A DNA stretch of 64,000 bases from RGIG3002 sp045546775 (GTDB lineage: Bacteria > Bacillota > Clostridia > Lachnospirales > Lachnospiraceae), in assembly GCA_045546775.1 (NCBI GenBank), contig JAZQDM010000126.1, positions 62,001 through 126,000 on the forward strand, in the 5' to 3' direction. A model generated the notes under the pieces. The model saw only the letters and a program-made list of their open reading frames with translations. It was not told where the DNA came from and made no database searches. The translations under genes and the position numbers were made by a program. Positions 52,707 to 61,278 of the stretch are shown piece by piece (positions within the stretch are counted from its first letter, which is position 1; every line of letters begins with the position of its first letter).

Positions 52707-52744
52707 TGGGGTGTGCTATATCGGTTTAAGGTGTAGCAGACACT
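52707..52744 (+). repeat. Right 38-bp direct repeat (attR-like)
   Basis: The distal copy of the response regulator 3' end; see 50342-50379. It lies 56 bp before the MNT gene. Confidence 0.85.
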
Positions 52745-52800
52745 TTTATTATGGAAAAAATAATGCTATACTTAAGTTAGATTAAGAAAGGAGGAGCTAT

Positions 52801-53142
52801 ATGGGTGATTCAGTAAAGAATTTATTAGATGGGTATGTTGTTGAGTTACAGAATATATACGGTAGTCATTTGCAGTCTGTTATTTTATATGGCTCCTATG
52901 CCAGAGGAGATTTTACCAAAGAATCTGATGTGGATATTATGATTCTTCTTAATTTAACAGATGAAGAGATAAAGGAATATAGACATAAATTGTCAGAGCA
53001 TACGTATGATTTTTATATGACATATGATTTAGATATTAAACCCATTGCGAAAAGTAAAGAACATTTTATGAAGTGGGTAGAAAATTATCCTTTTTATGCT
53101 AATGTTAATCGAGAGGGAGTGAAACTGTTTGAAACAGCCTGA
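52801..53142 (+). CDS. mntA: MNT-type nucleotidyltransferase antitoxin
   Basis: A 113-residue minimal nucleotidyltransferase with the signature GSYARGDFTKESDVD (GS-x10-DxD). AAAGGAGG precedes the ATG. It overlaps the HEPN gene by 14 bp. In type VII systems MntA adenylylates and silences the HEPN toxin. Confidence 0.9.
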   Translation: MGDSVKNLLDGYVVELQNIYGSHLQSVILYGSYARGDFTKESDVDIMILLNLTDEEIKEYRHKLSEHTYDFYMTYDLDIKPIAKSKEHFMKWVENYPFYANVNREGVKLFETA

Positions 53143-53548
53143 TAATAATATAGGAACCGTGAAAGATTTGGTATTGCATCGCATTGAAACAGCAAAAAGT
53201 GATATTAAGTCTGCACAAATTTTAGCGGAAGCAGGCGAATACCGCAGTTCAAATAATAGAGCATATTACGGTATATATCACGCGATATCTGCGATACATG
53301 CTCTAGATGAAAATACCTACAAAAAACATAAAGATGCCTTGGCCAATTTCAATAAGGAATACGTTAAAACGGAGATTTTTCCGCGTAATATTGGCAGAAG
53401 AATATCAGAAGCAGCGGAAATTCGACATGCAAGCGATTATGACGATTTTTATATTGCGACAAAAGCTGAGGCGGAAGATCAGATTGCTACGGCGATGGAT
53501 TTGCTGGAGTTGGTGCAGAAGTACTGTAATGATAGACTAAATGTATAA
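53129..53548 (+). CDS. hepT: HEPN-domain toxin (UPF0332/COG1895 type)
   Basis: A 139-residue helical protein. RAYYGIYHAISAIH and EIRHASDYDDF are the two conserved helices of the COG1895 HEPN group. The R-x4-6-H RNase motif is not in canonical spacing, so the active residues are uncertain. It starts with TTG at 53129, 9 nt after GAGGGAG. Together with the MNT gene it forms a type VII toxin-antitoxin or phage-defence pair. Confidence 0.85.
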   Translation: MKQPDNNIGTVKDLVLHRIETAKSDIKSAQILAEAGEYRSSNNRAYYGIYHAISAIHALDENTYKKHKDALANFNKEYVKTEIFPRNIGRRISEAAEIRHASDYDDFYIATKAEAEDQIATAMDLLELVQKYCNDRLNV

Positions 53549-53561
53549 TAATTAGTAAATG

Positions 53562-53590
53562 CTCCCCATCGGCTTATGTCGGTGGGGAAT
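53562..53590 (+). terminator. Terminator after the MNT-HEPN pair
   Basis: TCCCCA..CGG/..TGGGGA hairpin followed by AATTTAATAA; the T tract is weak. Confidence 0.5.
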
Positions 53591-53609
53591 TTAATAAGGG
53601 AGAAAAATA

Positions 53610-54002
53610 ATGAATGAGTATAACAACAATGAAGTTTTTAATGAAAATATGAACATGCAAAACGCAGAGAGTTCGTCCATGTTTTCGGAAATTGAAAATG
53701 CTGCGGGTGCAGAAACAGAATATACCACCGAGCAGGTGCAGCAGGCAAAAGATTGGCTTGGAAAAATGATTCGAGGCATGATGCTATCCAGAAGACTTTT
53801 TATTGCGTTTATCGGCGCGGCGTTTGTTATATGCGGTTGTTATTGCATTTTTGTAGAGGGACAATGGTCCAATATTTTTATGGTTCTGTTAGGACTGCTT
53901 ATGGTGTTTGCAGGCGTGGGACCGCTACGCAAAATTTTTGAAAAGAGAAATCCATACCAGTCTTTGTCACAAAAACAGTATAGCGATGATGATAAAATGT
54001 AA
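53610..54002 (+). CDS. Hypothetical two-helix membrane protein (130 residues)
   Basis: The N-terminal ~50 residues are Asn/Glu-rich and disordered (NEYNNNEVFNENMNMQN). Two membrane helices follow (~64-82 and ~88-106), with a basic, then acidic tail. GGGAG precedes the ATG. Family unknown. Confidence 0.6.
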   Translation: MNEYNNNEVFNENMNMQNAESSSMFSEIENAAGAETEYTTEQVQQAKDWLGKMIRGMMLSRRLFIAFIGAAFVICGCYCIFVEGQWSNIFMVLLGLLMVFAGVGPLRKIFEKRNPYQSLSQKQYSDDDKM

Positions 54003-54033
54003 AAACACGGCGTAAAATGTTGCTAAGCATGTC

Positions 54034-54095
54034 ATGTCAAAGTGATTTGACATACAAAAAAACGCGTGAAAATAGCCGATGTCAAAGCACTTTGG
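54034..54095. promoter_or_regulatory. Operator-like palindromes upstream of the XRE membrane regulator
   Basis: Perfect ATGTCAAA-GTGA-TTTGACAT (54034-54053), and a second, less perfect site ATGTCAAAG-CA-CTTTGG (54079-54095). Both carry the ATGTCAAAG half-site. They lie 70-130 bp before the XRE gene and may bind its product. Confidence 0.5.
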
Positions 54096-54165
54096 TGGCT
54101 GACCGGAAAGAAATTCGCTACTCTTATATCAGGTCGGGAGAGGACTGATTGAGAGAGGAGGAGAA

Positions 54166-54747
54166 ATGGAATTACACAATCAAATACGAAAATACAGGAC
54201 AGAACTTGCATTATCTCAGGAGGAGTTGGCGGAGCGCGTTTACGTGTCGAGACAGACCGTCTCGAACTGGGAAACCGGAAAAAGCTACCCGGATATTCAC
54301 AGCCTTCTGTTGCTTAGTTCTTTGTTTGAAATATCTCTTGACCAATTGATAAAAGGAGATATTGAAATGATGAAAAAAGAAATTAACAAAGAAGAAGTTG
54401 CACTGCACAATCACTACGGAAATATTTTTTCGATATTGTTTATTGTAGGTATTCTTTCCCCGGTGCCGCTTGTGAAATTTTTTGGACTTTACGGATTTAT
54501 TGCTTGGATTATCATTTATGCAATTGGTCTTGTGTTTGCATGGAAGGCGAGAAAAATCCAGAAAAATAATGACGTAACTACTTACAAAGAAATCGTAGCT
54601 TTTTCAGAAGGAAAACTGCTTGATGAAATTCAAAAGCAGCAGGAAATCGGAAAGCGTCCGTATCAAAATGTTTTAAAATTAATCTTTGGCGCCGTGTTAG
54701 GTGCCGCAGGCGCAGCGATTATGTTGTTTTTACTGGGTGGATTTTAG
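54166..54747 (+). CDS. XRE regulator with C-terminal membrane domain
   Basis: A 193-residue protein. The HTH at ~5-62 includes LSQEELAERVYVSRQTVSNWETGKSYPD. A linker is followed by three membrane helices (~85-105, ~109-125, ~168-190). This HTH-plus-membrane layout is common in Firmicutes, and the signals are unknown. GAGAGGAGGAG precedes the ATG. Confidence 0.8.
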   Translation: MELHNQIRKYRTELALSQEELAERVYVSRQTVSNWETGKSYPDIHSLLLLSSLFEISLDQLIKGDIEMMKKEINKEEVALHNHYGNIFSILFIVGILSPVPLVKFFGLYGFIAWIIIYAIGLVFAWKARKIQKNNDVTTYKEIVAFSEGKLLDEIQKQQEIGKRPYQNVLKLIFGAVLGAAGAAIMLFLLGGF

Positions 54748-54752
54748 AATTT

Positions 54753-54785
54753 AAAAAGGTGGTTCGCAGAAGCGACCACCTTTTT
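54753..54785. terminator. Bidirectional terminator
   Basis: AAAAAGGTGG(T)TCGC/GCGA CCACCTTTTT stem with an AGAA loop, between the XRE gene and the convergent oxidoreductase operon. Confidence 0.92.
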
Positions 54786-54788
54786 CTA

Positions 54789-55724
54789 TTATTCACATCT
54801 TGCTTTTAATTCTTCCCAGCGTCTGTCGACTTCGTTCTGGAACTGAACGAGTAATTCTTCGTTGCCTTTTTTGAATAAGTGGCGGAAACGTCTCTGCGGA
54901 CGAAGGAAGTCTTCCAACGGAAGTTTGTTTTTCGGCTCGTAGCTCAAAATCCATTTGCCGTCGATAACTTCGAAAAGCGGCCAGTAGCAAGTGTCTACAG
55001 CAAGTTTGCAAATGTTCATAAGCTCGCTTGTCTCGTAACCCCAGCCACGCGGACACGGTGACATTACATTCAAAAATGCAGCGCCCGGTGTATAAATTGC
55101 TTTTTCTGCTTTTGTGTACAAGTCTTTAAAGTTGGCGGTAAAAGTAGTCTGTGCCACATACGGGATGTGGTGTTCTGCCATGATAGCAGCCAAATCTTTA
55201 CGAATCTGTACTTTACCGTTTGAAACTTTTCCGGCAGGAGTTGTCGTTGTATCTGCAAATTGCGGAGTTGCAGAAGAACGCTGTGTTCCGGTGTTCATGT
55301 AAGCACCGTTGTCGTAACATACGTAAACCATGTCATGACCGCGCTCCATAGCGCCGGAGAGAGACTGGAATCCAATGTCGTATGTTCCGCCGTCACCACC
55401 GAATGTGATGAATTTGTAAGTATCTTTGATTTTGCCTTTTTTCTTTAATACGTTGTATGCAGTTTCCACGCCGGATAATGTTGCGCCGGCATTTTCAAAT
55501 GCGTTGTGGATGTAGCTGTCTTCGTAAGCTGTGTACGGATACATGAAAGAGGAAACTTCCAAGCATCCGGTAGCGTTTCCGATAACGGCTTTGTCGCCTT
55601 CGTGCAAAGCACGCAAAACGGAACGTACTGCGATGGTACCGCCACAACCTGCGCACATTCTATGTCCCGGTGCAAGACGCTCCGGTTTGTTCATTACTTC
55701 TTTAAAATTGTAAGCTGTTTCCAT
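54789..55724 (-). CDS. porB: 2-oxoacid:ferredoxin oxidoreductase, beta subunit
   Basis: A 311-residue protein. The TPP-binding region is GDGGTYDIGFQSLSGAMERG (the GDG...N motif), with conserved CAGCGG and CPRGWGYETS Cys residues that ligate the proximal cluster. It makes acetyl-CoA and CO2 from pyruvate with ferredoxin reduction, together with the three upstream genes. It is the last gene of the operon; AGGAGGT-like GGGAGGTC precedes the ATG. Confidence 0.9.
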   Translation of the reverse strand: METAYNFKEVMNKPERLAPGHRMCAGCGGTIAVRSVLRALHEGDKAVIGNATGCLEVSSFMYPYTAYEDSYIHNAFENAGATLSGVETAYNVLKKKGKIKDTYKFITFGGDGGTYDIGFQSLSGAMERGHDMVYVCYDNGAYMNTGTQRSSATPQFADTTTTPAGKVSNGKVQIRKDLAAIMAEHHIPYVAQTTFTANFKDLYTKAEKAIYTPGAAFLNVMSPCPRGWGYETSELMNICKLAVDTCYWPLFEVIDGKWILSYEPKNKLPLEDFLRPQRRFRHLFKKGNEELLVQFQNEVDRRWEELKARCE

Positions 55725-55736
55725 TGTGACCTCCCA

Positions 55737-56921
55737 TTATTTACGCAAACCGATGTATTCGTACATGTCTTTTACTTTGTGGTCTTTTGCGATTTCTTCC
55801 AGATTGTTGTAGATTTGTTCGAAATCTTCAACGGTAATGTCACGACCGCCTAAACCGTAAAAATAGTTTACTGTTTCAGCTTGACATTTTGCCTGATAGA
55901 GAGCAGCTCTTACTTCAGCGCCGAGCGGTCCGCTTGTGTCAGCAAACATTTCGGAACGGTCCATAATAGCGATTGCTTTTACATGAGCAAGCGCAGCTGC
56001 AATTTCTTCTTCCGGGAACGGGCGGAATACTCTGATTTTGAGAAGACCCACTTTTTTGCCTGTTGTGGCACGGATTTTGTCGATAGCTGCTTTGCATGTT
56101 CCGGCTGCGGAACCGATGATTACGATAGCATAGTCTGCATCGTCCAAACGGTATTCTTCAAAGAAACCGTAGTCGCGTCCTGTCATTTCTTTGAAGCGTT
56201 TTGCTACGTCCAAAATAACTTTACGTGCATTTTTCATTGCTTCGCGCTGGCCGCGTTTTGTTTCCATATAGTAGTTTGAAACCGCGTACGGACCGATTGC
56301 CATCGGCTCATTCGGATTCAAAAGATAATGTTCCGGGTTGCGTTCGCCAACAAACTGTTTTGCGGCGTCATCTTCTACAAGCAAAATGTTTTCCACACCG
56401 TGGCTTGTGATGAAACCATCTTGGCAAATCATAACCGGAAGCATAACATCTTTGTGTTCTGCAATCGGGAATGCCTGCAAAAAGTTATCGTACACTTCCT
56501 GGTTGGATTCTGCGTAAATCTGAATCCATCCGCTGTCGCGTGCACCCATACTGTCAGAGTGATCTGCATTGATATTAATGGGACCTGTCAAGGCGCGGTT
56601 TACCAAAGCAAGTACAATCGGAAGACGGTCAGAAGCTGCCACATAAAGTTCTTCCCACATAAGCGCCATACCGCAGGAGGAAGTTGCTGTGAGAGCACGC
56701 GCACCTGCTGCACAAGCACCAATGGTTGCGCTCATTGCACTGTGTTCACTTTCTACATGAATAAATTCGGTGTCGATTTCTCCGTTTGCTATGTAGTTTG
56801 CCACGTACTGCGGAATTTCTGTGGAAGGAGTAATCGGGAAAGCCGGCATAACGTCCGGGTTAATCTGTTTGATTGCGTAAGCAACGGCTTCGTTGCCGGA
56901 TAAACGTTCTCTGATAGCCAT
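55737..56921 (-). CDS. porA: 2-oxoacid:ferredoxin oxidoreductase, alpha subunit
   Basis: A 394-residue protein. FPITPSTEIPQY is the alpha-subunit N-terminal motif for TPP/pyrimidine contact; VESEHSAMSATIGACAAGARALTA.SS and LPIVLALVNRALTGPININADHSD define domain I; the C-terminal MDRSEMFADTSGPLGAE segment is domain II. Pyruvate is the most likely substrate because of the PorA-like ITPSTE, but related 2-oxoacids cannot be excluded. GGAGGG precedes the ATG; it follows the delta gene with no gap. Confidence 0.9.
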   Translation of the reverse strand: MAIRERLSGNEAVAYAIKQINPDVMPAFPITPSTEIPQYVANYIANGEIDTEFIHVESEHSAMSATIGACAAGARALTATSSCGMALMWEELYVAASDRLPIVLALVNRALTGPININADHSDSMGARDSGWIQIYAESNQEVYDNFLQAFPIAEHKDVMLPVMICQDGFITSHGVENILLVEDDAAKQFVGERNPEHYLLNPNEPMAIGPYAVSNYYMETKRGQREAMKNARKVILDVAKRFKEMTGRDYGFFEEYRLDDADYAIVIIGSAAGTCKAAIDKIRATTGKKVGLLKIRVFRPFPEEEIAAALAHVKAIAIMDRSEMFADTSGPLGAEVRAALYQAKCQAETVNYFYGLGGRDITVEDFEQIYNNLEEIAKDHKVKDMYEYIGLRK

Positions 56922-57218
56922 TTATTTACCCTCCTTCATTGTGATTGCGCCAAACGGGCATACTTTTGCACAGATGCCACAGCCTTTGCAGTGGTCAAAG
57001 TCAAAATCGGTTCTCTTTTGGTCTTTTACCGGGATGGAAGAATCCGGGCAAGTCGGTGTGCACAAAAGACACTGTTTGCATTTTTCACTGTCCCATACCG
57101 GTGTAGCGGTTCTCCATTCGCCTGTGCAAAATTCTCTGGAAGTAGCCGCTTCGTATATTTGGTTGCCCGCAGTAATGTCCTGCCAAGGGCTTGTTTCGTT
57201 TATTCTATCGTGAATCAT
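56922..57218 (-). CDS. porD: 2-oxoacid:ferredoxin oxidoreductase, delta (ferredoxin) subunit
   Basis: A 98-residue protein with two [4Fe-4S] motifs, CKQCLLCTPTCP and CKGCGICAKVCP, after a ~45-residue N-terminal extension that contacts the other subunits. Electrons pass through it to external ferredoxin. The ATGA overlap with the gamma gene shows coupling. Confidence 0.92.
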   Translation of the reverse strand: MIHDRINETSPWQDITAGNQIYEAATSREFCTGEWRTATPVWDSEKCKQCLLCTPTCPDSSIPVKDQKRTDFDFDHCKGCGICAKVCPFGAITMKEGK

Positions 57219-57811
57219 TCTGTTACCTTCTTTCTGGAAAGCTTAAGCTCTTCAAAAGCAAGCTTAAGTGCGTTCATATTACCTTCGATTACTTCCGGTT
57301 TTTTTGCAAATTTGTGTTCAAAGGAAGTCTGCATTTCTCCCAAAAACGCATCCTGCTCCATAATGCCGGAAACTGCTACAACTGCAGCGAGCATCGGGGA
57401 GTTCGGATAATTTTTGCCAAGTGTGCGGACAGAAACATCACGCGCGTCAATCGTATAGATGTCGCCTTTGTATCCGTGTAAAAGAGGAATCAGTTCCTCG
57501 ATATTTTTTTCCGTATTAATAATAAGGGCACCGTCTTCTTTCAAGCCGTGTGTAACGTCGATGCTTTCCAAGAGACTGTCATCTACTACTGCAACATATT
57601 CCGGATAATAAATGTTGGAGTGAATGGTGATTTGTTCGTCGCTGATACGGTTGTATGCGGTAATCGGGGCACCCATACGCTCCGGGCCGTATTCAGGAAA
57701 TCCCTGTACATATTTTCCGGTTTTAAAAGCAACGTCTGCCAAAAGCAATGCAGCCGTCTTGGCACCTTGCCCACCACGGCCGTGCCATCTGATTTCAATT
57801 GTGTTGTCCAT
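57215..57811 (-). CDS. porC: 2-oxoacid:ferredoxin oxidoreductase, gamma subunit
   Basis: A 198-residue protein. HGRGGQGAKTAALLLADVAF is the gamma-subunit signature at the N-terminus, followed by FPEYGPERMGAP. First gene of the order gamma-delta-alpha-beta, the arrangement of archaeal and Thermotoga PORs. Many clostridia instead have a one-chain PFOR. A good promoter lies 45 bp upstream. Confidence 0.92.
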   Translation of the reverse strand: MDNTIEIRWHGRGGQGAKTAALLLADVAFKTGKYVQGFPEYGPERMGAPITAYNRISDEQITIHSNIYYPEYVAVVDDSLLESIDVTHGLKEDGALIINTEKNIEELIPLLHGYKGDIYTIDARDVSVRTLGKNYPNSPMLAAVVAVSGIMEQDAFLGEMQTSFEHKFAKKPEVIEGNMNALKLAFEELKLSRKKVTE

Positions 57812-57854
57812 TTTTTTGATACCTTCCTAACTATTTCGAATATACAACAAATTT

Positions 57855-57883
57855 ATTCTATTAACGTAAAAAAACCTTGTCAA
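57855..57883 (-). promoter_or_regulatory. Promoter of the porCDAB operon
   Basis: On the minus strand a perfect TTGACA (57883-57878) and TAGAAT (57860-57855) are 17 bp apart; AGGAAGG is the ribosome site. Confidence 0.8.
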
Positions 57884-58006
57884 CTGTTTTTCGCTAGAAA
57901 AGGGCAAAATATTGTTGTTTTTTGCATAATTTGGAAATAAAATAAGTACATGGCAAAGAGGAAGGGGAAATAGGAATATATTGGTTTGAAGATGGAGGAA
58001 ACATCC

Positions 58007-58672
58007 TTGAAGAATAAAATTTTGTACGAAGATAATCATATTTTGGTGTGCCACAAGCCTGCGGGGATTGCCACGCAGACTGCAAAAATCGGACAAAAAG
58101 ATATGGTGAGTGAACTGAAAAATTACTTGGGAAAAGATGCATACGTAGGGCTCATTCACAGGCTGGATCAGCCGGTGGAGGGTGTGCTTGTGTTTGCCAA
58201 AACAACCTTTGCGGCAAAGGAACTGAGCAAACAACTGACAAGCAGTATGTTTCACAAGCAGTATTACGCGGTCGTTTCGGGCAAAGGATTTTTGGAAGAG
58301 ACGACGCTGACGGATTATTTGATAAAAGAGAGCAAAGGGAATGTGTCGCGCATTGCGTCGCCCACAGAAAAGGGAGCAAAAAAGGCACAGCTGATTGCAA
58401 AGACTATTGCCTATCGCGAAGCAGAGGACATCGCACTTGTAAATGTGACATTACTTACCGGACGGCATCATCAAATCCGCATCCAGCTTGCGGCAGCAGG
58501 CGCACCGCTTCTTGGTGACACGAAGTACGGCGTGGCGGGTTCGCAAAAAAACATCGCTTTGTGTGCTTACAAACTTGCCTTTGTGCATCCGAAAACAAAA
58601 AAAGAAATGGAATTTTGCATAGAACCGGAAGGAGCAATTTTTGGGACTTTTTCAGAAATACATCAATCGTGA
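58007..58672 (+). CDS. RluA-family pseudouridine synthase
   Basis: About 221 residues. The catalytic Asp is in HRLDQPVEG, a variant of HRLDRxTSG; RHHQIRIQ and GDTKYG complete the RluA core. There is no S4 domain, so it resembles short RluD/TruC-like enzymes acting on rRNA or tRNA. Start: TTG at 58007, 8 nt after GGAGG; an ATG at 57992 and a TTG at 57986 lack sites. The next gene starts 32 bp before its stop. Confidence 0.85.
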   Translation: MKNKILYEDNHILVCHKPAGIATQTAKIGQKDMVSELKNYLGKDAYVGLIHRLDQPVEGVLVFAKTTFAAKELSKQLTSSMFHKQYYAVVSGKGFLEETTLTDYLIKESKGNVSRIASPTEKGAKKAQLIAKTIAYREAEDIALVNVTLLTGRHHQIRIQLAAAGAPLLGDTKYGVAGSQKNIALCAYKLAFVHPKTKKEMEFCIEPEGAIFGTFSEIHQS

Positions 58673-60176
58673 AAAAAATAAAATAACAGTATCGGAAGTT
58701 TCGGCGATGGTAAAAAAATATGCACAAGTGATTGTGTGCGCCTTTCTTTTTTTCCTTGTTGCTGTATTTCCGTTTTATGCCCCGGAAGGGTACGTGTCAA
58801 TCGGTACGCATAAATACTATTTTTTTCGCTCCATCAGCTATGTGCTTGTGGCGGCGCTTGTGCCGGTGGCCATTTTCTTTGCGGCGACCTTTTGGAAAAA
58901 TAAAGGGAAAAAGCGGTTTTCGCCAACGGATTACGGGGTGTTGTTTTATAGTGTGATTGTCGTGATTTCTTATTGTGGTTCCATGTGGAAACGGGAGGCG
59001 TTTTACGGCACGGACGGTTGGTATATGGGACTTGTGTCGCAACTTTTGTTTGTTGCAATTTATTTTGCAGTATCCCGTTTTGCGGTAAATATAAAAGGCT
59101 GGTACTACGTTTTTTTGGCCGCTTCGTTTGTTGTTTTTTTGCTGGGACTTTTGAATCGTTTTTCGATCTATCCTATAAAAATGGAAGGTGCCAATTCCGG
59201 ATTTATATCGACGCTTGGCAACATTAATTGGTTTTGCAGTTATTGGATGGTTGTTTTTCCGATTGGCATGGTGATGTATTGGAACAAAGAGGCGGACCGT
59301 CCATGGAAAAAATGTCTTTTGGCGTTGTATTTGGCGGTTGGGTTTATGACAGGAATTGTGCAGGGCAGCAGTAGTGGCTTTTTATCGCTGGCAGTGGTTT
59401 TTTTTGTCATGTTTCTTTTTTCCTTTCGGGATGGAGAAAAATTGCTTCGCTTTTTGGAAGAAACGATGATTTTTTCGGGAAGTCTGCTTGTTTTGAGCGT
59501 CTTACGAAATACGTTTCCCAAGCAGATGAACTACGAAAATGACATTATCAATATGCTTACAAAATACGGAACGGGTCTGCTTATTTTGAGTGTGACGGTA
59601 TGTGTGTATGCGGTAGTTCATTTTGCGATTCGTAAAAAACAGGTGAGCATAAAAAAACTTCATATTGTACAAAAAGCGGTGCTTGTGGCAGCAGTCATTT
59701 TTGTTTGTGTTGTGCTGGTGCAGTTGCCGGGCATGATAACAGACAAAAGCTGGGGCAACGGGCGTGGCATGACATGGTGGGCAGGTGTGCAGGCGTACAA
59801 AACGATGATGCCAATGCAAAAATTGATTGGCGCAGGACCGGATTGTTTTTATGCGTATGTGTACAGCAACGTAGATATTGCGCTGGAAGTGCGCGGAATG
59901 TTTGGCGATGCAAGGCTTACAAACGCCCACAACGAGTGGCTTACGGTGCTTGTCAATACCGGGATGTGGGGACTGCTTTTTTATGCCACAATATTTGTGT
60001 CGGCAATAGCGAGGCAGCTTAAGAAGGCAGCCGAAGCGGAAAGTCTTTTGTTTGTCAGTGCAATCTGCATTTTGTCGTATACGGTTCACAACATGATTAG
60101 TTTTCAACAGGTCATATGCACGCCCATAGTATTTGTTCTTTTGGCATTTGGGGAGTACCTGAACAAAACGACTTGA
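58641..60176 (+). CDS. O-antigen ligase/polymerase-like membrane protein
   Basis: About 511 residues with 10-12 membrane helices. Near the C-terminus, GNGRGMTWWAGVQAY, GAGPDCF and NAHNEWLTVLVNTGMWGLLFY form the large extracytoplasmic loop and motif of the Wzy_C/WaaL family. It likely joins or polymerises a surface glycan; no glycan cluster is adjacent. Start: TTG at 58641 with AAGGAG 6 nt upstream, overlapping the pseudouridine synthase gene. Confidence 0.8.
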   Translation: MGLFQKYINREKNKITVSEVSAMVKKYAQVIVCAFLFFLVAVFPFYAPEGYVSIGTHKYYFFRSISYVLVAALVPVAIFFAATFWKNKGKKRFSPTDYGVLFYSVIVVISYCGSMWKREAFYGTDGWYMGLVSQLLFVAIYFAVSRFAVNIKGWYYVFLAASFVVFLLGLLNRFSIYPIKMEGANSGFISTLGNINWFCSYWMVVFPIGMVMYWNKEADRPWKKCLLALYLAVGFMTGIVQGSSSGFLSLAVVFFVMFLFSFRDGEKLLRFLEETMIFSGSLLVLSVLRNTFPKQMNYENDIINMLTKYGTGLLILSVTVCVYAVVHFAIRKKQVSIKKLHIVQKAVLVAAVIFVCVVLVQLPGMITDKSWGNGRGMTWWAGVQAYKTMMPMQKLIGAGPDCFYAYVYSNVDIALEVRGMFGDARLTNAHNEWLTVLVNTGMWGLLFYATIFVSAIARQLKKAAEAESLLFVSAICILSYTVHNMISFQQVICTPIVFVLLAFGEYLNKTT

Positions 60177-60274
60177 TTGATAATAAAACGTATTTTTGTA
60201 AAATGATGGATAGAGTATAAAAAAGAACGTCGCATAATCGGTGTTTTCATAACATACAGGCAAGGAGACTTACA

Positions 60275-60395
60275 ATGAAAAAAAGAGTTTGCGCATCGGT
60301 ATGGGGATTATATGTTTTCCGTTGCGGTTACGGATTTGGGCGATGCGTCGGATGCGATTGACGAATTTTTGAATTCATTTACGGCAATGGAATAG
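60275..60395 (+). pseudogene. Internally deleted copy of the downstream lipoprotein family
   Basis: After AAGGAG an ATG opens MKKRVCA. An internal deletion then joins it, out of frame, to a tail reading GDYMFSVAVTDLGDASDAID then EFLNSFTAME-stop, homologous to the ends of the two intact neighbours (MYSITLLDLGG...FMNSFEAVK and MYYIIITDMGDD...FMSSFAAAK). About 160 codons are missing. Confidence 0.8.
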
Positions 60396-60450
60396 TCGAT
60401 GAAGAAATAAAAACAAAAGTGTGAAAAGTAAACAAAAGGTGGAGGGTAAC

Positions 60451-61068
60451 ATGAAAAAGAGAATGTTAGCACTTGTGCTTGCAATGGGGATGGCACTTTC
60501 TTTGACCGCTTGCGGTGGCAAGAAATTTGAACCGGGTACTGTGGACGGTGACGTGTATACAAACGAATCCGTTGGTATTACGGCAACTGCGCCGGATGGA
60601 TTGACTTTCGCGACAGCGGAAGAGCTAGAACAGCTTAAAGAAGAGACAATCGATAACAATGTGAGCAGCGGAGGAAAACATACTAGAGAAGAATATGAGA
60701 AAGCATACGATTATGATGCCCTTCTTGTAGGAGAAGATGGTTCGCTCATTTTGATTATGGCAGAAGATGTAAAGATTACTGCAGGAGGAACTATAAGTGA
60801 GAAGTTGTATTTGGAAAGTATGGTAGCACAGTGCAAAATGAAATATCAGATGGCAGGTGCGACCGTTTCTAAATTTAAAACAGAAAAAATAGGTGGATTA
60901 GAATTTGCATATACGGATACGTCATTTTCTATAAATGGTATTTCATGTTCCATGGAATGGTATGTATATGGCATGGGTGATGTCATGTATTCCATTACTC
61001 TTTTAGACCTTGGTGGCTCTACAAAGGAGTTTGATTTGTTTATGAATTCTTTTGAAGCAGTGAAATAG
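60451..61068 (+). CDS. Small lipoprotein, family copy 1
   Basis: A 205-residue protein. A lipoprotein signal ends in LTACGG (Cys ~21), so the mature protein is lipid-anchored. A beta-rich domain follows (GTVDGDVYTNESVGITATAP opening). GGAGGG precedes the ATG at 60451. It is clearly paralogous to 61561-62169; function unknown. A decayed T-box follows it. Confidence 0.8.
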   Translation: MKKRMLALVLAMGMALSLTACGGKKFEPGTVDGDVYTNESVGITATAPDGLTFATAEELEQLKEETIDNNVSSGGKHTREEYEKAYDYDALLVGEDGSLILIMAEDVKITAGGTISEKLYLESMVAQCKMKYQMAGATVSKFKTEKIGGLEFAYTDTSFSINGISCSMEWYVYGMGDVMYSITLLDLGGSTKEFDLFMNSFEAVK

Positions 61069-61083
61069 TTTCAAAAAATATAA

Positions 61084-61266
61084 TTGACAAATCTTTTCCT
61101 ATCTTCAACAATCAAGGTTAAATTGATAACAGCGTTGAAGAGGGTTAGCACAGATACGAAGCGTTGCAGAGAGAAAACCAAAGGTGCGAGTAACAACACT
61201 AATTAGGATGGAACCGCCGAAGTATTCGGTCCCTTGCGGGGCGGATGCTTGGGCGGTTTTTTGTTA
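61084..61266 (+). pseudogene. Orphan T-box leader remnant
   Basis: The sequence is nearly identical to the proS T-box at 62228-62496 over promoter, Stem I 5' half (GCGTTGCAGAGAGAAAACC, GGTGCGAG) and the antiterminator/terminator. About 85 nt with the 3' half of Stem I, which holds the specifier codon, are missing between two GAG triplets. The -10 is AACAAT instead of TACAAT, and the T-box reads TGGAACC instead of TGGTACC. No synthetase gene follows; the next gene, ~295 bp on, is a lipoprotein. Confidence 0.75.
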
Positions 61267-61278
61267 TGGCGACGAGGA

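Larger units (their letters stand above)
50380..52744. mobile_element. AT-rich islet bounded by direct repeats of the response regulator 3' end
   Basis: 2,365 bp between matching repeats contain rhuM, an alpha/beta hydrolase, a terminator and ~230 bp of gene-free DNA. The hydrolase DNA is noticeably more AT-rich than the flanks. Duplication of a gene's 3' end around foreign genes is the mark of site-specific integration. No integrase is present, so it would be a remnant or a satellite moved in trans. Confidence 0.55.

Noticed and set aside
52519..52785. An 88-codon plus-strand frame between the hydrolase and MNT genes
   Set aside because: No ribosome site, low-complexity Lys-rich content, and it runs through the 38-bp repeat out of frame.
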